From NCBI RefSeq assembly GCF_001468395.1, contig NZ_LNSG01000001.1:513486-577485 (forward strand): a stretch of 64,000 nt of DNA. The letters are read 5' to 3'. Source of the stretch: Sphingopyxis sp. H073. GTDB taxonomy: Bacteria; Pseudomonadota; Alphaproteobacteria; Sphingomonadales; Sphingomonadaceae. Within the stretch, counting starts at the first letter, position 1; each line of letters starts with the position of its first letter. The notes beneath the pieces are model-generated. The model saw only the letters and a program-made list of their open reading frames with translations. It did no database searches and was not told the DNA's origin. Both the position numbers and the translations under genes were made by a program. Of this stretch, positions 36,335-45,960 are shown in pieces.

Positions 36335-37780
36335 ATGGACATCCAGTTTGTCGCGCAAATCGATGCGTCCGCCGACGTCGTCGCTTTCCCCGTCCGCAAG
36401 GGCGAGGCCGCAAAGCTCGGTGCGCTGCTCGGCGCCGCCGCGGCGCAGGCGCGCTTCGAGGGCGCGGCGGGCGCGATCGCCGAAACCGCAGCGATCGACG
36501 GCGATCAGGCGCGGCGCCTGCTGCTCGTCGGGATCGGCGACGGCACCACGCACGACCTCGAACGCGGCGGCGCCGCGCTGACCGCGCGGCTGCAGACCAG
36601 CGGCGTCACGGCCGTGCATGTCGATTTCGCGAGCGCGGGGCAGAGCGACGAGGATGACGTGCTTGCCTTCGCGATGGGCGCACGGCTGCGCGACTGGCGG
36701 CTCGATACCTATCGCACCCGGCTTTCGGACACCGCGAAGCCCAGCCTCAAGACGATCGTGATCGCTTCGCCCGCCGGCGACCTGTCGGCGCGCTGGGGCA
36801 GCTATTCGGCGGTTGCCGATGGTGTCGCGCTGACCCAGACGCTCGTCGCCGAGCCGCCGAACATCCTTTATCCCGAAAGCTTCGTCGAACGGTGCCAGCA
36901 TCTCGCCGAACTCGGTGTCGAGCTTGAAGTGCTCGACGAGCGCCAGATGAAGGCGCTGGGCATGGGCGCGCTGCTGGGCGTCGCGCAGGGCTCGACGCGC
37001 CCGCCGCGGCTGCTCGCGATGCGCTGGAACGGCGGCACGCCGGGTGAGGCCCCGGTCGTGTTCATCGGCAAGGGCGTCACCTTCGACACCGGGGGCATCA
37101 GCCTGAAGCCCGGGCCGGGCATGGATATGATGAAGTGGGACATGGGCGGCGCGGGCGCCGTCGCGGGCGCGATGAAGGCGATCGCGGGCCGCAAGGCAAA
37201 GGCGAATGTCGTCGGTGTCGTGGGCCTTGTCGAAAATATGCCCGACGGCAATGCGATGCGCCCTGGCGACATCGTTACCACCATGTCGGGCCAGACGGTC
37301 GAAGTGCTCAACACCGACGCCGAGGGGCGCCTGGTTCTCTGCGACGCGATCACCTGGGCGCAGAAAGCCTATAATCCGAAGGTCATCGTCGATCTTGCCA
37401 CGCTGACCGGCGCGATGGTGATCTCGCTCGGCCACGAATATGCGGGGATGTTCGCCAACGACGACGAACTGGCGGCGAAACTGCTCGAAGCGGGCGATGC
37501 CAGCGGCAACAAGCTGTGGCGCTTCCCGCTCTCGCCCGCCTATGACAAGCTGATCGACAGCCCGATCGCCGACATGAAGAATATCGGCCCGCGCGAAGGC
37601 GGATCGATCACCGCCGCGCAGTTCCTGAAGCGCTATGTGAACGAGGGCGTCGCCTGGGCGCATCTCGACATCGCGGGCATGGCGTGGGGTGACAAGGACG
37701 GTCCGGTATGGGCCAAGGGCGCGACGGGTTATGGCGTCCGCCTGCTCGACCGTTACATCGCCGACAACCACGAGTCTTGA
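36335..37780 (+). CDS. pepA: Leucyl aminopeptidase
   Basis: Cytosolic two-metal M17 aminopeptidase, 481 residues. The N-terminal half is the macro-domain-like region; the C-terminal catalytic half has FIGKGVTFDTGGISLKPG (metal-binding Lys and Asp), MKWDMGGAGA and the M17 signature NTDAEGRLVL near residue 327. Length and motifs are complete. It is followed by holC, the common pepA-holC linkage. Confidence 0.95.
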   Translation: MDIQFVAQIDASADVVAFPVRKGEAAKLGALLGAAAAQARFEGAAGAIAETAAIDGDQARRLLLVGIGDGTTHDLERGGAALTARLQTSGVTAVHVDFASAGQSDEDDVLAFAMGARLRDWRLDTYRTRLSDTAKPSLKTIVIASPAGDLSARWGSYSAVADGVALTQTLVAEPPNILYPESFVERCQHLAELGVELEVLDERQMKALGMGALLGVAQGSTRPPRLLAMRWNGGTPGEAPVVFIGKGVTFDTGGISLKPGPGMDMMKWDMGGAGAVAGAMKAIAGRKAKANVVGVVGLVENMPDGNAMRPGDIVTTMSGQTVEVLNTDAEGRLVLCDAITWAQKAYNPKVIVDLATLTGAMVISLGHEYAGMFANDDELAAKLLEAGDASGNKLWRFPLSPAYDKLIDSPIADMKNIGPREGGSITAAQFLKRYVNEGVAWAHLDIAGMAWGDKDGPVWAKGATGYGVRLLDRYIADNHES

Positions 37781-37791
37781 TGCTCTTCAAC

Positions 37792-37897
37792 CCGCCATTG
37801 CGAGCGGAGCGGGCCGAAGGTGGCCGTAGGCCAACCAATCCAGTGCGGTTACCGCACACTCTGGATTGCCGCGTCGCTTCGCTCCTCGCAATGACGG
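37792..37897. repeat. Palindromic repeat with CATTGCGAG ends between pepA and holC
   Basis: Left end ccgccattgcgag (37792-37804) pairs with right end ctcgcaatgacgg (37885-37897) with one mismatch. Inside, aatccag/ctggatt and tgcggt/accgca form a second hairpin. The right end stops two nt before the GGAGAG ribosome-binding site of holC. This type of repeat is common in sphingomonads and other alphaproteobacteria. Confidence 0.75.
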
Positions 37898-37913
37898 TGG
37901 AGAGATATTCCTG

Positions 37914-38363
37914 ATGCCCCGCGTCGATTTCTACCGGCTGATCCGCGACCCCGTCGAACGGGTGCTGCCGGCAATCGCGACGCGAATCTTGGGGAATGGC
38001 GACCGCCTGCTGGTGGTCGCCGCCTCGGCGATGCAGCGGCAGGCCATCGACGAGGCCTTGTGGACGCTCCAGCCCGCGAGTTTTCTGCCGCATGGCAATG
38101 CGGGCTCGCCCGATGAGGCGATCGAGCCGATCCTGCTGGCCGGAACGCTCGAGGCGTCGCCCCCCAACCAGGCGACGCATGTCGCGCTCGCCGACGGCGA
38201 ATGGCGCGAAGAAGCGCTGGCGTTCGAGCGCGCCTTCCTGCTCTTCGACAACAGCCGCATCGACGATGCGCGCGCAACCTGGCGCGCGCTCGCGGCGCGC
38301 GACGATGTCGACAATCGATTCTGGAAACAGGATGAGCGCGGGCGCTGGTCCGAAGGGCCCTAA
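37914..38363 (+). CDS. holC: DNA polymerase III subunit chi
   Basis: Clamp-loader accessory subunit that contacts single-strand-binding protein. The 149-residue protein starts MPRVDFYRLIRDPVERVLPAIATRIL and has the chi-fold features LLVVAASAMQRQAIDEALW, FLPHG and a C-terminal WKQDERGRW. Start at the ATG at 37914, preceded by GGAGAG. Its stop overlaps the convergent dioxygenase by 4 nt. Confidence 0.9.
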   Translation: MPRVDFYRLIRDPVERVLPAIATRILGNGDRLLVVAASAMQRQAIDEALWTLQPASFLPHGNAGSPDEAIEPILLAGTLEASPPNQATHVALADGEWREEALAFERAFLLFDNSRIDDARATWRALAARDDVDNRFWKQDERGRWSEGP

Positions 38364-39001
38364 CCGTCCATGAGCACGACGTCCCAGCGATATTTCGCCG
38401 GCGTATCGAGTTTCGCCAACGCGGTGTCCGCCCCGTCGCCGAGCCCTTTGTACAGCATGTCGGAGGCGTTGGTCGCCGCATCGTCCGAAAAATACATTTG
38501 GGTCACGAGCCGCTGGCTCTTGCCATGGACGTCGAAATGGATGTGCGGCGTCCGCCGGCCGATCGGCGAGTCATAGGCGGCGGGTTTGACCGTGACGATT
38601 CGCCATTCGCCGCTCGCGCCCGTCCTGATCTGGGCGTAGCCCTGGAAATTCGGATCGAGCGGTGCCGTCGCAATATCGTTAGGATGGGCATAGCGGCCGA
38701 CCGAATTGGCCTGCCATATCTCCAGTGTCGCGCCCCGCACCGGATTGCCATGCCGGTCGAGCACGCGTCCGCTGACTTCGATGACCTCGCCGAGCGCACG
38801 CGAACGACGTCCTTTGACCCACGTCAGGTCGGCATCGTGCTCGGCGAGTCGTTCGACAGGATAGAAGGGGCCGAGGTCCCCGAACGCGGTGGGCCGCAGC
38901 GCGGCTTCCGCCGCTTTTGCTCCGCCCGTCAGTGCGATAGATGCTGCCAATGCCGAGCCCGCAAAGGTACGGCGCGTCATTCCGTCAGGCCGGTCCGTCA
39001 T
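38360..39001 (-). CDS. Intradiol ring-cleavage dioxygenase family protein, exported
   Basis: Non-haem iron(III) protein of the protocatechuate 3,4-dioxygenase superfamily, 213 residues. It has a twin-arginine signal (TRRTFAGSA then a hydrophobic stretch, about 9-31), so it acts outside the cytoplasm, unlike classical intradiol dioxygenases. The core holds GRVLDRHGNPVRGATLEIWQAN, GRYAHP and DPNFQGYAQI, and all four iron ligands seem present: Y104, Y143, H153 and H155 (TPHIHF). No aromatic degradation genes are adjacent. Substrate unknown. Confidence 0.85.
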   Translation of the reverse strand: MTDRPDGMTRRTFAGSALAASIALTGGAKAAEAALRPTAFGDLGPFYPVERLAEHDADLTWVKGRRSRALGEVIEVSGRVLDRHGNPVRGATLEIWQANSVGRYAHPNDIATAPLDPNFQGYAQIRTGASGEWRIVTVKPAAYDSPIGRRTPHIHFDVHGKSQRLVTQMYFSDDAATNASDMLYKGLGDGADTALAKLDTPAKYRWDVVLMDG

Positions 39002-39073
39002 GCAATGGTCCCCTTTCGTGGCAACTTAGCATGAGTTCCTGCCATTTCGCAGCGCATTTGGATGCCGGCGACC

Positions 39074-39102
39074 TTGCGGTGCAGCAAAAGCGCGGCTAGA
39101 GG
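39074..39102 (+). promoter_or_regulatory. Candidate sigma-70 promoter of ndk
   Basis: TTGCGG and TAGAGG with a 17-nt spacer, 40 nt upstream of the ndk ATG, in the divergent region with the dioxygenase gene. The -10 box is only moderate. Confidence 0.35.
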
Positions 39103-39141
39103 CGCGCGCATCGCAGAAAATACCAACGCAGGAGCTTTCCC

Positions 39142-39564
39142 ATGGCGGTCACCCGCACCTTTTCGATCATCAAGCCCGACGCGACGCGCCGCAACATCAC
39201 CGGCGCCGTCACCAAGATGCTGGAAGACGCCGGCCTCCGCGTCGTCGCGTCGAAGCGCATCCAGATGACCCGCGAACAGGCCGAGGGCTTTTACGCGGTC
39301 CACAAGGATCGCCCCTTCTTCGGCGAACTCGTCGAATTCATGACTTCGGGCCCCGTCGTCGTGCAGGTTCTCGAAGGCGAAAACGCGATGCAGCGCAACC
39401 GCGACATCATGGGCGCGACCAACCCCGCCAACGCCGAGCCCGGCACGATCCGCAAGGAACTCGCCGAGAGCATCGAGGCGAACACCGTGCACGGTTCGGA
39501 CAGCGAAGAAAATGCCGCGATCGAGATCGCCTATTTCTTCAAGCCCGAAGAGATTGTCGGCTGA
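39142..39564 (+). CDS. ndk: Nucleoside diphosphate kinase
   Basis: Transfers the gamma phosphate between nucleoside triphosphates and diphosphates through a phosphohistidine. The 140 residues are standard: [13 protein letters not shown] at the start, the [14 protein letters not shown] segment and the active-site H117 in [14 protein letters not shown] lies about 9 nt upstream of the ATG. A strong terminator follows. Confidence 0.97.
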   Translation: MAVTRTFSIIKPDATRRNITGAVTKMLEDAGLRVVASKRIQMTREQAEGFYAVHKDRPFFGELVEFMTSGPVVVQVLEGENAMQRNRDIMGATNPANAEPGTIRKELAESIEANTVHGSDSEENAAIEIAYFFKPEEIVG

Positions 39565-39575
39565 GCATCATTCCC

Positions 39576-39680
39576 TCGTCATGCTGAACTTGTTTCGGCA
39601 TCCATGGGCCGGCGATGCGGCAAGCGCTGCGCGAGACCGAAGATCCGGCCATGGACCCTGAAACAAGTTCAGGGTGACGA
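39576..39680. repeat. Palindromic repeat with TCGTCA/TGACGA ends after ndk
   Basis: A 105-nt imperfect inverted repeat. The left half begins tcgtcatgctgaacttgttt and the right half ends aaacaagttcagggtgacga, with inner arms catgggccgg/ccggccatg. It lies between the ndk stop and the terminator. Confidence 0.75.
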
Positions 39681-39701
39681 ATGAGTGGAGCGAAATGATA
39701 G

Positions 39702-39730
39702 GGCCGCCGGAGCGATCCGGCGGCCTTTTT
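39702..39730 (+). terminator. Rho-independent terminator of ndk
   Basis: A perfect 10-bp stem ggccgccgga/tccggcggcc closed by a GCGA tetraloop and followed at once by TTTTT. It ends three nt before the stop of the convergent purN gene. Confidence 0.88.
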
Positions 39731-39732
39731 CG

Positions 39733-40683
39733 TCAGAATTCGTCGGCCACGCCCATCAGACCCGCGAGCTTCTTCGGCGCGATCGCCAGCCAGCTCTTGC
39801 GCAGCCATTCGCCGATCGCATCCCAGTCGGTATCGCCGAGGTCGAGGCGGATGCCGACCCACCCGTCACCGAAATAGGCGGGGCGGTAATAGCGGTCGGC
39901 GTCCATCTCGATGAGCTGCGCCTGTTCGTCGGCGCCGCTGATCTTGACCAGCAGCGCGGTCTTGCCGTCGCCATGATGGTCCTGCGTGAAATAGGCAAAC
40001 TTCTTGCCCTTCACGATCCCGAAACAGGGCATGCCGTGCGATGTCACCTCGTCGACCTCGGGCAGCGCCATCGCAAGCTCGCGCACGCGGCCGAGCAGCC
40101 AGTCGGGCGAGCGTTCGCGCGCCACGAACGCGGCGAGAGTGGCGGGATATAGCTGATGCTCGGCAAAGCGCACCCGCTCGGCCAACGTGTCGGCGGTATC
40201 GCCGGGCACGATCGCGACCGGCGTCTGCGCCAGCACCGGCCCCTCGTCGACGCCGGCGGTCACGATATGGACGCTGCATCCGCCCCACTTGTCGCCTGCG
40301 TCGATCGCCTGGCTGTGGGTGTTCAGTCCCGGATATTTGGGAAGCAGGCTCGGGTGGATATTGATCATCCTGCCCGCCCAGCGCGCGACGAAATCGTCGC
40401 TCAAGATCCGCATATAGCCCGCGAGCGCGACGAACTCTGCACCCGCTTCGCGTAATTGCTTGTCGACCAGCGCGTCGAACGCATCGCGATTGATGCCCTT
40501 GTGCGAAAGGCTCCACGTCGGAACACCCTCGGCTGCGGCGATCGCAAGGCCTGGCGCATCGGGATTGTTGCTCGCGACGAGCACCACCTCATAGGGGCAG
40601 TCGGCGGCCTTCGCGGCGTAGAGCAGCGCCGCCATATTGGTGCCGGCGCCGGAGATCAGCACGGCGACGCGCGCCTTAGCCAT
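39733..40683 (-). CDS. purN: Phosphoribosylglycinamide formyltransferase fused to a YjbR/MmcQ-like domain
   Basis: Residues 1-190 are PurN, which formylates GAR with 10-formyl-tetrahydrofolate: [16 protein letters not shown], the [13 protein letters not shown] catalytic motif, and [18 protein letters not shown]. Residues about 197-316 form a second domain with [26 protein letters not shown] and [23 protein letters not shown], ending in LAIAPKKL, matching the YjbR/MmcQ double-wing family of unknown function. Stand-alone PurN is about 190-220 residues, so this is a two-domain fusion without a stop or frameshift between. It overlaps the purM stop by 8 nt. Confidence 0.93.
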   Translation of the reverse strand: MAKARVAVLISGAGTNMAALLYAAKAADCPYEVVLVASNNPDAPGLAIAAAEGVPTWSLSHKGINRDAFDALVDKQLREAGAEFVALAGYMRILSDDFVARWAGRMINIHPSLLPKYPGLNTHSQAIDAGDKWGGCSVHIVTAGVDEGPVLAQTPVAIVPGDTADTLAERVRFAEHQLYPATLAAFVARERSPDWLLGRVRELAMALPEVDEVTSHGMPCFGIVKGKKFAYFTQDHHGDGKTALLVKISGADEQAQLIEMDADRYYRPAYFGDGWVGIRLDLGDTDWDAIGEWLRKSWLAIAPKKLAGLMGVADEF

Positions 40684-41782
40684 TATGCGTGGCGCTCCAC
40701 GCGGCGCGCGCGCTCCATGTCTCGGGTCCGCCGCTCACGGTGCAGCCCTTCTCGCCCCCCGCGATGTGCCCGATGCGGAACACCGTCTCGCCCGCGGCTT
40801 CAAGTGCCGCTGACACGGCGGCGACATCACCCTCGGCGACGACGACCGCCATGCCGATCCCGCAATTGAAGGTGCGCGCCATTTCCTCGGGCTCGATATT
40901 GCCCTGCGCCTGCAGGAACGCCATCAGTCGCGGCTGCTCCCACGCGTCGGCATCGACGTGAGCATGAAGGGTTTTCGGCAGGACGCGCGGGATATTTTCG
41001 AGCAAACCGCCGCCGGTGATGTGCGCGAGCGCGTGAATCTGGCCGGTCTTTACGAGCGGGAGCAGGCTTTTCACGTAAATGCGCGTCGGCGCCATCAGCG
41101 CGTCGATCAGACGGATATTCTGGTCGAACAGGGCGGGGCGGTCGAGCTTCCAGCCCTTGTCGGCCGCGAGGCGGCGCACGAGCGAAAAGCCGTTCGAATG
41201 GACGCCCGACGAGGCAAGGCCGAGGATGACGTCGCCCGATGCGACCTTGTCGGCGGTCAGCACCTGGTCGCGCTCGACCGCGCCGACGCAGAAACCGGCG
41301 AGATCATAGTCGCCGTCCGAATACATGCCCGGCATTTCGGCGGTCTCGCCGCCGATCAGCGCGCAACCGGCCTGTTTGCACCCTTCGGCGATGCTCGCGA
41401 CGACGTCGGTCGCGACCGCGTTGTCGAGCTTGCCCGTCGCATAATAGTCGAGGAAAAACAGCGGCTCGGCGCCCTGCACGATCAGGTCGTTGGCGCACAT
41501 GGCGACAAGGTCGATCCCGACGCCGTCGTGCTTGCCCGATTCGATCGCGAGCTTGAGCTTGGTGCCAACCCCGTCGTTCGCCGCGACGAGCAGCGGATCG
41601 TTGAACCCCGCCGCCTTCAAGTCGAAGAAACCGCCGAACCCGCCCAGATCGGCGTCGGCGCCGGGACGGCGCGTCGCCCGGGCGAGCGGGGCGATGGCAC
41701 GGACCAGCGCATTGCCGGTCTCGATCGAGACGCCGGCCTCCGCATAAGTGTAGCTGGCGGGTTTGTTCTGCTTGGAATCCAT
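40676..41782 (-). CDS. purM: Phosphoribosylformylglycinamidine cyclo-ligase
   Basis: AIR synthetase of purine synthesis: ATP-dependent ring closure of FGAM. The 368-residue protein has [17 protein letters not shown] at the N-terminus, [29 protein letters not shown] and [17 protein letters not shown]. Start at the ATG at 41782 ([17 protein letters not shown]). It is the first gene of a purM-purN pair and is divergent from the DUF2066-like gene by 85 nt. Confidence 0.97.
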   Translation of the reverse strand: MDSKQNKPASYTYAEAGVSIETGNALVRAIAPLARATRRPGADADLGGFGGFFDLKAAGFNDPLLVAANDGVGTKLKLAIESGKHDGVGIDLVAMCANDLIVQGAEPLFFLDYYATGKLDNAVATDVVASIAEGCKQAGCALIGGETAEMPGMYSDGDYDLAGFCVGAVERDQVLTADKVASGDVILGLASSGVHSNGFSLVRRLAADKGWKLDRPALFDQNIRLIDALMAPTRIYVKSLLPLVKTGQIHALAHITGGGLLENIPRVLPKTLHAHVDADAWEQPRLMAFLQAQGNIEPEEMARTFNCGIGMAVVVAEGDVAAVSAALEAAGETVFRIGHIAGGEKGCTVSGGPETWSARAAWSATHNG

Positions 41783-41867
41783 GGCCAGCGCGCCTAACGC
41801 TTCCGGCCGACAATTGCCATGATTTCCTTGTCGGGCATCGCACTTCGGGGCAAAGACCAGAGAAGAT

Positions 41868-43139
41868 ATGACTGCCGCCGCTTTCCCCCGTACCGCATCC
41901 GGCTTCACGCTCCGCTCGCTCGCACCGCGTGACTGGCGCTGGCCGGCGCTTTTCGGTCTGCTCTGCGCGATTCTGCTCGCGGGCATCGTCGAGGGGCAGA
42001 TCAGCCGCGGCGACCGCGGCATCACCCCTATCAACAGCAGCGGCGACTTTCTGGCGAGCGGGATCGCGGTCGACGTCATCGGCGACAATGCCGACGACGC
42101 CCGGGAAAAAGGCTGGCGCGAGGCGCAGCGCAAGGGCTGGGCGCAACTCTACAGGCGGATCAACGGTTCGGACGGACCGGCGCTCGGCGATTCGGTTCTC
42201 GACGGCATCGTGACCGCGATCGTCGTCGAGGAGGAACAGATCGGCCCGCGCCGCTATGTCGCGAAACTCGGCGTCCAGTTCGACCGCGTCCGCGCAGGGC
42301 AGATCCTGGGCGTGAGCGGCCGCACGCTTCGCTCGCCGCCGCTGCTCGTCATCCCCGTCTATTCGATCGACGGCATCCAGCAGGTGTTCGAACAGCGCAG
42401 TGCCTGGCAGCGCGCCTGGGCCGAGTATAACACCGGGCAGAGCGCGATCGACTATGTCCGCACCGCGGGCACCGGCGCAGATACCCTGCTACTAAACGCG
42501 GGGCAAACCGGCCGCCGCAGCCGCGTCTGGTGGCGCGTGATCCTCGACCAATATGGCGCCGCCGACGTGCTGATCCCGATCGCGCGGGTCGAGTACAGTT
42601 ATCCCGGCGGCCCGATCAAAGGCTATTTCGCGGCGCGTTTCGGCCCCGACAACAAGCTGATCGGTACGTTCACCATGACGGGCCCGAGCCCCGCGGCGCT
42701 TCCCGACATGATGCAGAAGGCGGTGGCGCGGATGGATTCGATCTACACCGCCGCGCTTGCGGAGGGTGTGCTGCGCACCGACACCTATCTCGTGCTCGAA
42801 AAACCTGTCGAAAAGGAAGACCTGCCCGAGGAGACGGCGGCCGACGAAGCCTTGCCGGTCGAAACCGACGGCAGCGCGACGACGGCGACCCCGGCGGCGG
42901 GCCTCCAGAGCTTCACGGTCCAGTACAACTCGCCCGATGTTGACTCGGTATCGGCGACCGAGCGCGCGGTTGCGGGCGTCGCGGGCGTGCAGTCGGCCTC
43001 GACCACCAGCCTCGCGCTCGGCGGCATGTCGGTGATGCGCGTGACCTTCCGCGGCGACCTCGCGGCGCTGAAGGCGGCGCTCGCGGCGCGCGGTTTCAAT
43101 GTCCAGGAAGGCGGCGGCCAGCTCAGGATCAGTCGCTGA
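41868..43139 (+). CDS. DUF2066-like protein with C-terminal HMA-like fold
   Basis: A 423-residue protein of unknown function. One membrane segment near the N-terminus (about 26-44) anchors it; the rest should be periplasmic. Residues about 60-290 resemble DUF2066 ([52 protein letters not shown]). The last 75 residues (from [12 protein letters not shown]) look like a ferredoxin-like heavy-metal-associated domain but lack the CxxC metal pair. An acidic Glu/Asp-Ala linker joins them. Its stop overlaps the hdaA start by 1 nt. Confidence 0.7.
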   Translation: MTAAAFPRTASGFTLRSLAPRDWRWPALFGLLCAILLAGIVEGQISRGDRGITPINSSGDFLASGIAVDVIGDNADDAREKGWREAQRKGWAQLYRRINGSDGPALGDSVLDGIVTAIVVEEEQIGPRRYVAKLGVQFDRVRAGQILGVSGRTLRSPPLLVIPVYSIDGIQQVFEQRSAWQRAWAEYNTGQSAIDYVRTAGTGADTLLLNAGQTGRRSRVWWRVILDQYGAADVLIPIARVEYSYPGGPIKGYFAARFGPDNKLIGTFTMTGPSPAALPDMMQKAVARMDSIYTAALAEGVLRTDTYLVLEKPVEKEDLPEETAADEALPVETDGSATTATPAAGLQSFTVQYNSPDVDSVSATERAVAGVAGVQSASTTSLALGGMSVMRVTFRGDLAALKAALAARGFNVQEGGGQLRISR

Positions 43140-43795
43140 TGTCGGCGCGTCCGGGACAATTCGCGCTGCCGCTCGACTGGAGCTCCGGCGGTTCGAACGA
43201 CGGTCCGCTGATCGTCGGCGCGAGCAATGCCGATGCGGTGCGATACCTCCGCCATGTCGCGACCTGGCCGGTGCGCTCCGCCGTGCTCACCGGCCCGCGC
43301 GGTTCGGGGCGCAGCCTGATGGGTCGGATCTTCGCGCGCGAAACCGGCGGGCGCGTGATCGACGGGCATGATAGCGTGTCCGAGGAAGAGATTTTCCACG
43401 CATGGAATGCCGCGCAATCGTCGGGCACCCCGCTGCTCATCATCGCCGATGCGCCGCCGTCCGAATGGGGGATCGGGCTGCCCGACCTGGCGTCGCGGCT
43501 CCGCGCGGTCCCGGTGCTCGCGATCGGCGAGCCCGATGACTGCTTGGCGCGCGACCTGATCGAGGCGCTGTTCGCGCAGCGCGGGATGGCGTTGGCGCCC
43601 GGGGTCGCTTCCTATATCGTGCCGCGGATGGAACGCAGCTATGCCATGATCCATCGCGTCGTCGCTGAGCTTGATGCGGCGTCGCTCGAAAAGGGACGCG
43701 GCGTTAGCGTTCGTCTTACGCGTGAAACATTACTGTCACAGGGGCTGATCGATCCCGATCTCCTCGAAAGGCAGGACGCACCGAAATGTCGATAG
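43139..43795 (+). CDS. hdaA: DnaA regulatory inactivator HdaA
   Basis: DnaA-related AAA+ protein that, with the sliding clamp, promotes hydrolysis of DnaA-bound ATP and prevents re-initiation. The 218 residues start with a clamp-binding motif (QFALPLDW, residues 7-14), followed by a Walker A-like GPRGSGRS (52-59) in which Arg replaces the usual Lys, a Walker B-like LLIIADAP, and the AAA+ lid with LASRLRAVPVLAI. No DNA-binding domain IV is present. It overlaps ppk1 by 10 nt, the normal alphaproteobacterial hdaA-ppk pairing. Confidence 0.9.
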   Translation: MSARPGQFALPLDWSSGGSNDGPLIVGASNADAVRYLRHVATWPVRSAVLTGPRGSGRSLMGRIFARETGGRVIDGHDSVSEEEIFHAWNAAQSSGTPLLIIADAPPSEWGIGLPDLASRLRAVPVLAIGEPDDCLARDLIEALFAQRGMALAPGVASYIVPRMERSYAMIHRVVAELDAASLEKGRGVSVRLTRETLLSQGLIDPDLLERQDAPKCR

Positions 43796-45954
43796 GCGGC
43801 AATCCCCTTCGCGCCGACAATGACGCCGATACGGCGCAACCCTCGCTCGGCCCCGCGCGCTTCTTCAATCGCGAACTGTCGTGGCTCGCCTTCAACCGGC
43901 GGGTGATGGAGGAGGCGCGCAACCCGGCGCATCCGTTGCTCGAACGGCTTCGCTTCCTGTCGATTTCGGGCAGCAACCTCGACGAATTCTTCATGGTCCG
44001 CGTCGCAGGCCTGAAGGGCCAGCAGCTCCAGGGGATCGACGATCCCTCGGCCGACGGCCGCTCGCCGGGACAGCAACTCGCCGAGATCGAGGCCGAGGTG
44101 AACCGCCTCGTCGACCAGCAGCAGAGCGAGTGGCAGCAGTTGCACCGGCTGCTCGCCGAACAGGGAATCGTCGTCCACGGCGCCGGCTCCGACGTCGAAA
44201 AGCTGCGCCGCGCGCTCCGCCAATATTTCCTCGACCAGATATTCCCGATCCTCACCCCGCAGGTGCTCGACCCTGCGCATCCGTTCCCCTTCATCCCGAA
44301 CCGCGGCGTCGGCGTGATCTTCGATCTCCAGCGCAAGGCCACCGGCGACACGGTGCGCGAGCTGGTGATGATCCCAGCCTCATTGGCGCGCTTTGTGCCG
44401 GTGCCGGGCGAACCGGGCGGTTTCGTTCCGATCGAATATCTGATCGAGATTTTCGGCGACCTCGTCTTTCCGGGCTTCTCGATCCGCGCGATCGGCGTCT
44501 TCCGCATCATCCGCGACAGCGACATCGAGATCGAGGAGGAGGCCGAGGATCTGGTGCGCCTGTTCCGCACGGCGATCCGCCGCCGTCGCCGCGGCCGCGT
44601 GATCCTGCTCGAGCTCGAGGCCGACATGCCCGCCGATCTCGCCGCCGTTCTCAACGCCGACATCCAGGGACATGAGGCGATCGTCGCCAAGATCGGCGGC
44701 TTCGTCGGGCTCGCCGCGCTGTCGGCACTGGTCGACGTCGATCGCCCCGACCTGAAATTCCCCGCCTATTCGGCGCGTTTCCCCGAACGCATCCGCGAAC
44801 ATGGCGGCGATTGCTTCGCCGCGATCCGCAGCAAGGACATTCTCGTCCACCATCCCTATGAGAGCTTCGACGTCGTGCTCTCCTTCCTGCGCCAGGCCGC
44901 CGCCGATCCCGACGTCGTCGCGATCAAGCAGACGCTCTATCGTGCCGGCAACCAGTCGCCGGTCATCCGCGCGCTGATCGAGGCGGCCGAGGCGGGCAAG
45001 TCGGTGACGGCGGTGGTCGAACTCAAGGCGCGCTTCGACGAGGAACAGAATCTCCTCTGGGCGAACCAGCTCGAACGCGCGGGGGTGCAGGTCGTGTACG
45101 GCTTCATCGAGTGGAAGACGCACGCGAAAATCTCGATGGTCGTGCGCCGCGAAGGGCCGGGGTATCGCACCTACTGCCACTTCGGCACCGGCAATTACCA
45201 TCCGGTCACCGCGCGCATCTACACCGATTTGAGCTTCTTCACCGCCGATCCGCGCGCGGGGCGCGACGCGGCGCAGCTGTTCAACTACATCACCGGCTAT
45301 GTCGAACCCGAGCGGCTGGAGATGGTGACGATGTCACCGCTCAACATGCGGGCGCACCTGAGCGAACTCATCGATACCGAGATCGCGGCGGCGAAAGACG
45401 GCCGCCCGTCGGGTCTGTGGGCGAAGATGAACAGCCTCGTCGACCCCGATATCATCGACAAGCTCTATGAGGCGAGCGCGGCCGGAGTGCCGATCGAACT
45501 GATCGTGCGCGGCATCTGCTGCCTGCGTCCCGGTGTCCGTGGGCTATCCGAAACGATCCGGGTCAAGTCGATCGTCGGCCGCTTCCTCGAACACAGCCGC
45601 ATCTGGGCGTTCGCGAACGGCGCGCACCTGCCGCACAGCGGCGCGAAGCTCTATATTTCCAGCGCCGACTGGATGCCGAGAAACTTCGACCGCCGCGTCG
45701 AATATATGATCCCGATCGAGAATCCGACCGTTCACGACCAGATATTGGATCAGGTGCTCGTCGCGAATCTGATCGACAATGAACAGAGCTGGGTGCTGCA
45801 ACCCGATGGCACGTACCGGCGCTTGGTACCCGGAGACAAGCCCTTCAACCTGCATCATTATTTCATGAACAACCCGTCGCTCTCGGGCCGGGGCACGGCG
45901 CTTCACAAGCGTCATGACGTCCCGACGCTCGACTTTCCCATGCGCGAGGCGTGA
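43786..45954 (+). CDS. ppk1: Polyphosphate kinase 1
   Basis: Reversible synthesis of inorganic polyphosphate from ATP. The 722-residue protein has the N-domain (FFNRELSWLAFNRRVMEEA), the head domain, and the two catalytic C domains: autophosphorylated H465 in CHFGTGNYHPVTARIYTD and the second conserved His in AHLPHSGAKLYISSADWM. Length is typical. It lies between hdaA and ppx, so synthesis and breakdown of polyphosphate are encoded together. Confidence 0.97.
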   Translation: MSIGGNPLRADNDADTAQPSLGPARFFNRELSWLAFNRRVMEEARNPAHPLLERLRFLSISGSNLDEFFMVRVAGLKGQQLQGIDDPSADGRSPGQQLAEIEAEVNRLVDQQQSEWQQLHRLLAEQGIVVHGAGSDVEKLRRALRQYFLDQIFPILTPQVLDPAHPFPFIPNRGVGVIFDLQRKATGDTVRELVMIPASLARFVPVPGEPGGFVPIEYLIEIFGDLVFPGFSIRAIGVFRIIRDSDIEIEEEAEDLVRLFRTAIRRRRRGRVILLELEADMPADLAAVLNADIQGHEAIVAKIGGFVGLAALSALVDVDRPDLKFPAYSARFPERIREHGGDCFAAIRSKDILVHHPYESFDVVLSFLRQAAADPDVVAIKQTLYRAGNQSPVIRALIEAAEAGKSVTAVVELKARFDEEQNLLWANQLERAGVQVVYGFIEWKTHAKISMVVRREGPGYRTYCHFGTGNYHPVTARIYTDLSFFTADPRAGRDAAQLFNYITGYVEPERLEMVTMSPLNMRAHLSELIDTEIAAAKDGRPSGLWAKMNSLVDPDIIDKLYEASAAGVPIELIVRGICCLRPGVRGLSETIRVKSIVGRFLEHSRIWAFANGAHLPHSGAKLYISSADWMPRNFDRRVEYMIPIENPTVHDQILDQVLVANLIDNEQSWVLQPDGTYRRLVPGDKPFNLHHYFMNNPSLSGRGTALHKRHDVPTLDFPMREA

Positions 45955-45960
45955 TCGGTT

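Noticed and set aside
36309..37771. A 487-codon minus-strand frame opposite pepA
   Set aside because: pepA carries the full M17 signature; the opposite frame is a high-GC shadow.
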